The notes beneath the pieces are model-generated. The model saw only the letters and a program-made list of their open reading frames with translations. It had not been told where the DNA came from and did no database searches. Below, piece after piece: positions 57,797 through 64,000 of a stretch of 64,000 nucleotides of DNA. Each line of letters begins with the position of its first letter. Position 1 is the stretch's first letter. The stretch covers positions 618,366 through 682,365 of the forward strand of contig NZ_JADGMY010000023.1 of the NCBI RefSeq assembly GCF_015234515.1, in the 5' to 3' direction. The stretch is from Cellulomonas sp. Lineage in GTDB: Bacteria; Actinomycetota; Actinomycetes; Actinomycetales; Cellulomonadaceae. The position numbers were made by a program, and so were the translations under genes.

Positions 57797-58452
57797 TGCG
57801 CGTCGTCGTCGTGGGCGGCCACGGCAAGGTCGCGCGGCTGCTGGCGCCGCTGCTGGTCGCGCGCGGCGACGAGGTGGTGCCGCTGGTCCGGCGGCCGGAG
57901 CACGCCGACGAGCTGGCGGCGCTCGGCGCGCAGCCCGTGCTGCTGGACATCGAGGAGTCCGACGAGCAGGACTTCGCGACCGCGTTCGCGGGTGCCGACG
58001 CCGTCGTCTTCGCGGCCGGTGCCGGCCCGGACGGCAACGCGGGCCGCAAGCGCAGCGTCGACCTCGAGGGGTCGCTGAAGTCGCAGGAGGGGGCGCGCCG
58101 TGCGGGCGTCCGCCGGTTCGTGCAGGTGTCCGCGATCGGGGTCGACGCGCCGATCACGGACGACATGCCGGCCGTGTGGGCGGCGTACGTCGTCGCCAAG
58201 CGCGACGCCGACGACGCGCTGCGCGGCACCGACCTCGACTGGACGATCCTGCGTCCCGGCGGGCTGACGGACGACGAGGGCACGGGGCGCGTGACGCTCG
58301 GCGAGCACGTCGAGCGCGGCGAGATCCCGCGTGCCGACGTCGCCGCGGTGGTGGCCGCCGTCCTGCTCGACGACTCGACGGTCGGCCGTCAGTGGGAGCT
58401 GGTCTCCGGCGACGTGCCGATCGCGGAGGCGCTCACGCGCGCCGGCGCCTGA
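57796..58452 (+). CDS. NAD(P)-binding atypical SDR
   Basis: MRVVVVGGHGKVARLLAPLLVARGDEVVPLVR; TGATG coupling. Confidence 0.9.
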   Translation: MRVVVVGGHGKVARLLAPLLVARGDEVVPLVRRPEHADELAALGAQPVLLDIEESDEQDFATAFAGADAVVFAAGAGPDGNAGRKRSVDLEGSLKSQEGARRAGVRRFVQVSAIGVDAPITDDMPAVWAAYVVAKRDADDALRGTDLDWTILRPGGLTDDEGTGRVTLGEHVERGEIPRADVAAVVAAVLLDDSTVGRQWELVSGDVPIAEALTRAGA

Positions 58453-58774
58453 CTACGACCGCCACCACGGCGGTCACCAGGGCGACCACGGCCACGCCCA
58501 CCAGGACGCCGGCCCACGGCCCTGCGGTGACGTGCACGGAGAGCCGCCGCAGCGACCCGAGGTACCAGTCGACGTCGTACTCCAGCACCCGGTCGAGCCA
58601 CGGCGACCCGTCGAGCCGTCCGTCGAGCCGGTGCCGGGCGCGCACCAGCAGCAGGCCGACCATCGACGCCGCCACCACCAGGCCGGTGAGGACACCCGCG
58701 ACCGCCCACCCGGACGGCGCGCCGCCGAGCCCCTCGGTGTCCTCGGGCACCGCCCGTCTCGTGACCGCCCCCAC
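58433..58774 (-). CDS. hypothetical membrane protein
   Basis: Two TM segments; convergent overlap of 20 bp with preceding gene. Confidence 0.6.
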   Translation of the reverse strand: MGAVTRRAVPEDTEGLGGAPSGWAVAGVLTGLVVAASMVGLLLVRARHRLDGRLDGSPWLDRVLEYDVDWYLGSLRRLSVHVTAGPWAGVLVGVAVVALVTAVVAVVVRRRRA

Positions 58775-58882
58775 CTGTCCCCCTGCCGTCGTGGCCGGGC
58801 GAGCCCGGCCGGCGGACGCCCCCCTGTGAGAGAAAGACGTCCCGGTGTCCGGAAAGGTTGTGCCCTGATCGGGTGACGTGCG

Positions 58883-59638
58883 TCAGCCGACGACCTGCCG
58901 GGCGCGGCGCAGCACGGCGTCGAGCATCGCCGGGGTGAGCCGTCCCGTGAAGGTGTTCTGCTGGCTCACGTGGTAGCAGCCGAGCAGCGTCAGGTCGCGC
59001 GGCTCCGTGGCGTGCCGCAGCGTCACCTCCGCGCCGTGGCCGAACACCGGCCGCGGGCGCGGCACCGCCCAGTCCTGCTCGGCCAGCGTCGTCAGCAGCG
59101 CCTGCCACCCGAACCCGCCGAGCACCACGGCGACGCGCGGCGCGACGAGCTCGAGCTCGCGCGCCAGCCACGGGCCGCACGTGCGGCGCTCCGCGGGTGT
59201 CGGCGCGTTGGCCGGGGGAGCGCACCGCACGGGCGCCGTCACGCGCACGCCGTGCAGCGTCAGGCCGTCGTCCGCGGACGTCGACGTGGGCTGCGAGGCC
59301 ATGCCGACGCGGTGCATCGCGGCGAACAGGAAGTCCCCGGACCGGTCGCCCGTGAACATGCGTCCCGTGCGGTTCGCGCCGTGCGCCGCGGGGGCCAGCC
59401 CGACGACGACGACGCGCGCGTCCGGGTCGCCGAACCCGGGCACCGGGCGGGCCCAGTACGTCTGCCCGCGGTACCGCGCCGGCGGGTCGGCCGCGGTGGC
59501 CTCGCGCCACGCCACGAGGCGGGGGCACGCGCGGCACGTCGTGGAGACGGCGGCGAGGGCCGCCAGGTCCGGCGCGGCGGCCGCCGCGCGCACCACGTCC
59601 GCGGGCGACGCGGGGACGTCGCCCGGCTGGCCGCTCAC
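58883..59638 (-). CDS. uracil-DNA glycosylase (UdgB-type, family 5)
   Basis: CRACPRLVAWRE...VVVGLAPAAHGANRTGRMFTGDRSGDFL; GCYHVSQQNTFTGRLTPAML. Confidence 0.93.
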   Translation of the reverse strand: MSGQPGDVPASPADVVRAAAAAPDLAALAAVSTTCRACPRLVAWREATAADPPARYRGQTYWARPVPGFGDPDARVVVVGLAPAAHGANRTGRMFTGDRSGDFLFAAMHRVGMASQPTSTSADDGLTLHGVRVTAPVRCAPPANAPTPAERRTCGPWLARELELVAPRVAVVLGGFGWQALLTTLAEQDWAVPRPRPVFGHGAEVTLRHATEPRDLTLLGCYHVSQQNTFTGRLTPAMLDAVLRRARQVVG

Positions 59639-59648
59639 GGCGCGCCCG

Positions 59649-60266
59649 TCAGAACCGCGACGCGTCGCCCGCGCCCTCGCGGACGACCTCGGGCGCACCG
59701 GACGTCCAGTCGACGACCGTGGTCGGCTCGCTGCCGCGGTCCCCGGCGTCGACGACCGCGTCGAGCACGTCGTCGAGCTCCTCCTTGATCTGCCAGCCCT
59801 CGGTCATCGGCCAGTCGTGCCCCGGCATCAGCAGGGACGACGACAGCAGCGGCTCGCCCAGCTCCCGCAGGATCGCCAGCGCCACCGGGTCGTCGGGGAT
59901 GCGCACCCCGACGGACCGCTTCTTGGGGTGCGCGAGGCGCCGCGGCACCTCCGGCGTCGCGAGCAGGATGAACGTGTACGGGCCGGGTGTCGCCGACTTG
60001 ATCGCGCGGAACGCGCTGTTGTCGAGGTGCACCAGCTGCCCCAGCTGCGCGAAGTCGCAGCACACGAGCGTGAAGTGGTGCCGGTCGTCGAGGTGCCGGA
60101 TGCGCCGGATCCGGTCCGCGCCGTCGTGGTTGTCCAGGCGGGTCCCCAGCGCGTACATGGAGTCCGTCGGGTAGGCGATCACGGCGTCGTCGCGCAGCAT
60201 CGCGACGACCTGCGAGATCGCGCGCGGCTGCGGGTCCGTCGGGTGGACGTCGAAGTACCGGGCCAT
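59649..60266 (-). CDS. Sua5/YciO/YrdC-family protein
   Basis: AISQVVAMLRDDAVIAYPTDSMYALG; PGPYTFILLATPEVPRRLAHPKKRSVGVRIPD. Confidence 0.93.
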   Translation of the reverse strand: MARYFDVHPTDPQPRAISQVVAMLRDDAVIAYPTDSMYALGTRLDNHDGADRIRRIRHLDDRHHFTLVCCDFAQLGQLVHLDNSAFRAIKSATPGPYTFILLATPEVPRRLAHPKKRSVGVRIPDDPVALAILRELGEPLLSSSLLMPGHDWPMTEGWQIKEELDDVLDAVVDAGDRGSEPTTVVDWTSGAPEVVREGAGDASRF

Positions 60267-60287
60267 GCGACCCAGCGTAGGCCGGGC

Positions 60288-60425
60288 TCAGCCGCCGGTC
60301 CCGAGCACCGCGGCGAGCAGCGGGCGGGCCAGGTCGGTGAGCAGCGCCGGGTGCGCCGCGTACGCGAGCCCCGCGCCGAGGACGACGGCGCCGACGACGC
60401 GTGCGGTGCGCTGGAGCGCGAGCAT
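60288..60425 (-). CDS. small hydrophobic hypothetical protein (45 aa)
   Basis: MLALQRTARVVGAVVLGAGLAYAAHPALLTDLARPLLAAVLGTGG. Confidence 0.4.
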   Translation of the reverse strand: MLALQRTARVVGAVVLGAGLAYAAHPALLTDLARPLLAAVLGTGG

Positions 60426-60712
60426 GGGGAGGACCTCCGGTCGGCGGGCCGCCGGTGCGGCCCCGTCGGGACCAGCCTGGCGGCCCGGGTGGTCGCGGCG
60501 GATCCGGGGCGACCCCCGGTCCGTCCCGGGATCCACGCCCGCAGGCTCCCCGGGGTCCGGCGCGTGGCGCAGGGCGCGGAACCCCGGTCCAAGGCCCGTG
60601 ACCAGGCCCTTCGTCACCCAGGGGCACCCTGAGTGGTGAGCCGCCCACGTTCAGGGTCGCCTCCGGGCGCGCCCGGATGTCGCCCCCCTCGTCCGCGCGG
60701 GACGATCGACTC

Positions 60713-61516
60713 GTGACCCTCAACGACAGCACCCGCTCCGGCGGGCCCATCGCCACCGCGCGCGGCCTGGTGCGCACCTACGGTTCCGGCCCCACGGCCG
60801 TCCACGCCCTCGCGGGTGTCGACCTCGACATCGAGCGCGGGCGGCTGACCGCCACCATGGGCCCGTCGGGGTCCGGCAAGTCGACGCTCATGCACTGCCT
60901 GGCCGGGCTCGACCGCCCGACCTCGGGCACCGTGGTGGTCGACGGCGAGGAGGTGTCCGCCATGTCGGAGCGCCAGCTGACCCGGCTGCGCCGCGACCGC
61001 ATCGGCTTCGTCTTCCAGGCGTTCAACCTGGTCCCGACGCTCACCGCGCTCGAGAACATCACCCTGCCGTTCGACATCGCCCGCCGACCGGTCGACCGCG
61101 CCCACCTCGACGCCGTCGTGCAGGCCGTGGGCCTCACCGACCGCCTGAACCACAAGCCGGGCGAGCTGTCCGGCGGGCAGCAGCAGCGCGTGGCCTGCGC
61201 CCGGGCGCTCGTCACGCGCCCGGCCGTGGTGTTCGCCGACGAGCCGACGGGCAACCTGGACTCCGCGTCCGCGCACGAGGTGCTCTCGTTCCTGCGGCAC
61301 AGCGTCGACGAGCTGGGGCAGTCCGTCGTCATGGTGACGCACGACCCGACCGCGGCGTCGTACGCCGACCGTGTCCTGTTCCTCGCGGACGGCCGCATCG
61401 TCGACGAGCTCGCGGACCCCACGTCCGACGCCGTGCTCGAGCGGCTCGGTGCGCTGACGCGCCGCGCGCAGGCTGCCGCTGCCTCGGCAGCCGCTGCACC
61501 TGCCGAGGTCCGCTGA
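60713..61516 (+). CDS. MacB/LolD-type ABC transporter ATP-binding protein
   Basis: TATMGPSGSGKSTLMHCLAGLDRPTSG; LSGGQQQRVACARAL; FADEPTGNLDS. Confidence 0.95.
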   Translation: MTLNDSTRSGGPIATARGLVRTYGSGPTAVHALAGVDLDIERGRLTATMGPSGSGKSTLMHCLAGLDRPTSGTVVVDGEEVSAMSERQLTRLRRDRIGFVFQAFNLVPTLTALENITLPFDIARRPVDRAHLDAVVQAVGLTDRLNHKPGELSGGQQQRVACARALVTRPAVVFADEPTGNLDSASAHEVLSFLRHSVDELGQSVVMVTHDPTAASYADRVLFLADGRIVDELADPTSDAVLERLGALTRRAQAAAASAAAAPAEVR

Positions 61517-64000
61517 TGCTGCGGGTCACGCTGCGCAGCGTGCGCGCGCACGCGGTGCGGTTCGCCCTGTCCGTGCTGGCCGTGGCGCTCGGCGTCGCGT
61601 TCGTCGCCGGCACGTTCGCGCTGCGCACCATGCTGTCCGACACGTTCCACGGCATCGTCGACGGGCAGGCGCCCGCGGACGCCTACGTGCAGGGCGACTC
61701 GGTGCTGCCCGGCGGTGGCACCGGTGGCGGCCTGACGCTGGGCGGGCAGCGCACGCCCGTGCCGCTCGCCCTCGCGGACGAGGTGGCGGCCGTCGAGGGC
61801 GTGGACGCCGCGCTGCCGGACCTGGCCGGTCCGATCGTCCTCGTCGGCGCCGACGGCACCGCGGTGCAGTCCACCCAGGCCCCGTCGTTCGGTCTCGCGT
61901 TCCACGAGAGCGACCCCATGCTGGACCTGGTCGAGGGCCGTGCGCCGCGGGCCGACGACGAGGTCGCCGTCGAGTCGGCGACGCTCGCGTCGGCCGGGCT
62001 GGCCGTGGGCGACCGCACCAAGGTCGTGGTGTCCGGCGAGGTGCTCGACGTGAGCGTGGTCGGGGAGATCGACGCGGGCGGTCCTCTGGCGGGCGCGACG
62101 CTCGTCTACCTGCCCGTCGACGTGGCGAGGACCGCGTACGCCGCCGAGGGGACCGTGCCCGGCATCTCGGTCTATGCCGCGGACGGCGTCGACGAGCAGA
62201 CCGTCGTCGACCGCGTCACGGCCGCGCTGGACGACGCGGGCACCGCCGGGGCCGAGGCCGTCACGGGCGACTCGCGGCGCGCCGAGCTGCGCAGCGACAT
62301 CGACCAGACCCTCGGGTTCGTCACCTCGTTCCTGCTGATCTTCGCGGTGGTCTCGCTGTTCGTCGGCGGGTTCCTCATCTCCAACACCTTCGCGATGTCC
62401 GTGCGGCAGCGGGTGCGCGAGTACGCGCTGCTGCGCGCCGTCGGGGCGTCGCCCGCGCAGGTGTTCGGCGTCGTCGTCGGGCAGGCCGCCGTCGTGGGCC
62501 TCGTCGGGTCCGCGCTGGGCGTGGTCGGCGGGCTCGGGCTCGTGAGCATGCTGCGCGTCGTGTTCGAGGCGATGGGCATGGACCTCGTCGGTGACATCCC
62601 GCTGGAGGCCACGGGCGTCGTGACGTGCCTGGCGCTCGGCACCGTCGTGTCGGCCGTCGCGGCGGCCGTCCCGGCCCGTCGGGCCGCGCTCGTCGCGCCC
62701 GTCGAGGCGATGCGGGGCGAGGTCACGGTGCCCGAGCGGTCGCTGCACGTGCGCGGGCTCGCCGGTGCGGCGCTGGTCGCGCTGGGTGCCGCCGCCGTGC
62801 TGTTCGCCGCGCTGCGACCCGATTCCCGGGGCGCCGAGCCGGCGCTCGGGGCCGGTGCCGCAGTCGTCCTCGTCGGCGTGCTCGTCGCGTCACCGTCGCT
62901 GGCCCGTGCCGTGCTGCGCGTGCTGGCCGTGCCGTTCGTGCGCGCGCTGCCGCCGCTGGGTCGCCTCGCGCAGGGCAACGTCGTGCGCAACCCCCGCCGG
63001 ACCGCGTCGACGGCCGGGGCGCTGATCATCGGCATGGCGCTCGTCGGTGCCGTGTCCGTGATCGCCGCCACCGGGCAGGCCTCGCTCGTGCGTGTGGTCG
63101 AGAGCTCGACGGACGCGGACCTGGTGCTGCGCTCGGCGACGTCCGCGATCCCTGACGGCGCGTTCGCGGACGTCAGCGCGCTGCCGGAGGTGGGCCGTGC
63201 CGAGTCGCTGGCCTTCACGTTCGGCGGCGTGTCCCCGGAGCCGGGCGTGGCCCCCGGGCCGTCCGACGGTGCGTCCGTGCTGGGTCTGCGCCCCGGCGTG
63301 CTCGGCGACGCGCTCGTCGTCGAGGTGCTCGCCGGGGACGTCGCCGACCTCGACGACACCCACGCGGTGGTCAACCAGGCCATGGCCGGCGAGGGCTGGG
63401 CGGTCGGGGACGAGCTGACCGTCAGCACGGCCGCGGGCGAACGCACGCTCGAGGTGGCGGCGGTCGTCGACACGCGGGTCACGTCGGGGTCGGTGTTCGT
63501 CACCAAGGACGTGCTCGACGAGCTCGCCCCGGGACCCGCGCAGACCAGCGACACCGTGTTCATCGACGCCGCCCCCGGGGTGGGCGACGACGAGCTGCGC
63601 ACGGCGGTGACGGCCGCGGTCTCGCCCTACGTCGTGGTGTCGGTGCAGGACCGCGACCAGTTCGTCGACCAGATGGCCGCGCAGGTCGACCAGCTCCTGG
63701 TGATCCTGTACGCGCTGCTGGGTCTGTCGCTGGTCATCGCGGTGCTGGGCATCGTCAACACGCTCGCGCTGTCGGTGATCGAGCGGACCCGGGAGATCGG
63801 GCTGCTGCGGGCCGTGGGCCTGGGGCGGCTGCAGCTCGCGGGGGTGATCACCGTCGAGTCCGTCCTGACGGCCGTCTTCGGCACGCTCGTCGGCCTGGCC
63901 GTCGGGGTGGGGCTGGCGTCGGTGCTGCCGCGCGTCTACGCGGAGGAGGGCCTGGACCGGCTCGTCGTCCCGTGGGGCGGGCTCGCGCTGATGATGGTGC
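61516..64000 (+). CDS. FtsX-like ABC permease, truncated by window end
   Basis: TGATG coupling; MLRVTLRSVRAHAVRFALSVLAVALGVAFVAGTFAL; LLIFAVVSLFVGGFLISNTFAM and second FtsX repeat near 63.7 kb. Confidence 0.92.
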   Translation, partial: MLRVTLRSVRAHAVRFALSVLAVALGVAFVAGTFALRTMLSDTFHGIVDGQAPADAYVQGDSVLPGGGTGGGLTLGGQRTPVPLALADEVAAVEGVDAALPDLAGPIVLVGADGTAVQSTQAPSFGLAFHESDPMLDLVEGRAPRADDEVAVESATLASAGLAVGDRTKVVVSGEVLDVSVVGEIDAGGPLAGATLVYLPVDVARTAYAAEGTVPGISVYAADGVDEQTVVDRVTAALDDAGTAGAEAVTGDSRRAELRSDIDQTLGFVTSFLLIFAVVSLFVGGFLISNTFAMSVRQRVREYALLRAVGASPAQVFGVVVGQAAVVGLVGSALGVVGGLGLVSMLRVVFEAMGMDLVGDIPLEATGVVTCLALGTVVSAVAAAVPARRAALVAPVEAMRGEVTVPERSLHVRGLAGAALVALGAAAVLFAALRPDSRGAEPALGAGAAVVLVGVLVASPSLARAVLRVLAVPFVRALPPLGRLAQGNVVRNPRRTASTAGALIIGMALVGAVSVIAATGQASLVRVVESSTDADLVLRSATSAIPDGAFADVSALPEVGRAESLAFTFGGVSPEPGVAPGPSDGASVLGLRPGVLGDALVVEVLAGDVADLDDTHAVVNQAMAGEGWAVGDELTVSTAAGERTLEVAAVVDTRVTSGSVFVTKDVLDELAPGPAQTSDTVFIDAAPGVGDDELRTAVTAAVSPYVVVSVQDRDQFVDQMAAQVDQLLVILYALLGLSLVIAVLGIVNTLALSVIERTREIGLLRAVGLGRLQLAGVITVESVLTAVFGTLVGLAVGVGLASVLPRVYAEEGLDRLVVPWGGLALMMV

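Noticed and set aside
1-64000. tRNA, rRNA or tmRNA genes
   Set aside because: None recognised by eye; tRNAscan/Infernal would be needed to exclude them formally.

Overview
High-GC actinobacterial chromosome segment (codon usage and families fit a Cellulomonas-type genome; inference). About the first 28 kb is a defence-rich accessory region: a divergent pair of helicase-nuclease fusions (SF1 helicase with a C-terminal DUF559/Vsr-like nuclease; GIY-YIG-DUF2075), and a five-gene, stop/start-overlapping operon (Z1 SF2 helicase, PD-(D/E)XK/DUF4420 nuclease, GHKL paraMORC-like ATPase, unknown 301-aa protein, DUF6339-like protein) followed by Vsr and a C5-cytosine methyltransferase. Next come a self-inhibited Fic protein flanked by an intact HNH endonuclease and a degraded copy of its 5' end, a three-copy family of ~174-aa proteins whose middle copy is decayed, and a giant DUF4011-helicase-Vsr-DUF3320 (Hhe-type) protein. 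A further TM0106-type RecB nuclease/helicase lies at 52.5-56.2 kb. Between them are a WXG100/T7SS-like cassette, a NarL-type two-component system with ABC exporter, a second ABC exporter with a TetR regulator, and an unusual cell-surface locus (11 Ig-like repeats in alternating two-domain modules, divergent from a Tat protein and three phage-tail-collar domains). The rest is housekeeping-type genes (MFS, CBS, SDRs, UDG, YciO/Sua5, MacB-like ABC). Several 3' gene ends carry short tandem duplications that put stop codons in all frames or amplify terminator arms. All functional calls are by eye from motifs; no database search was run.
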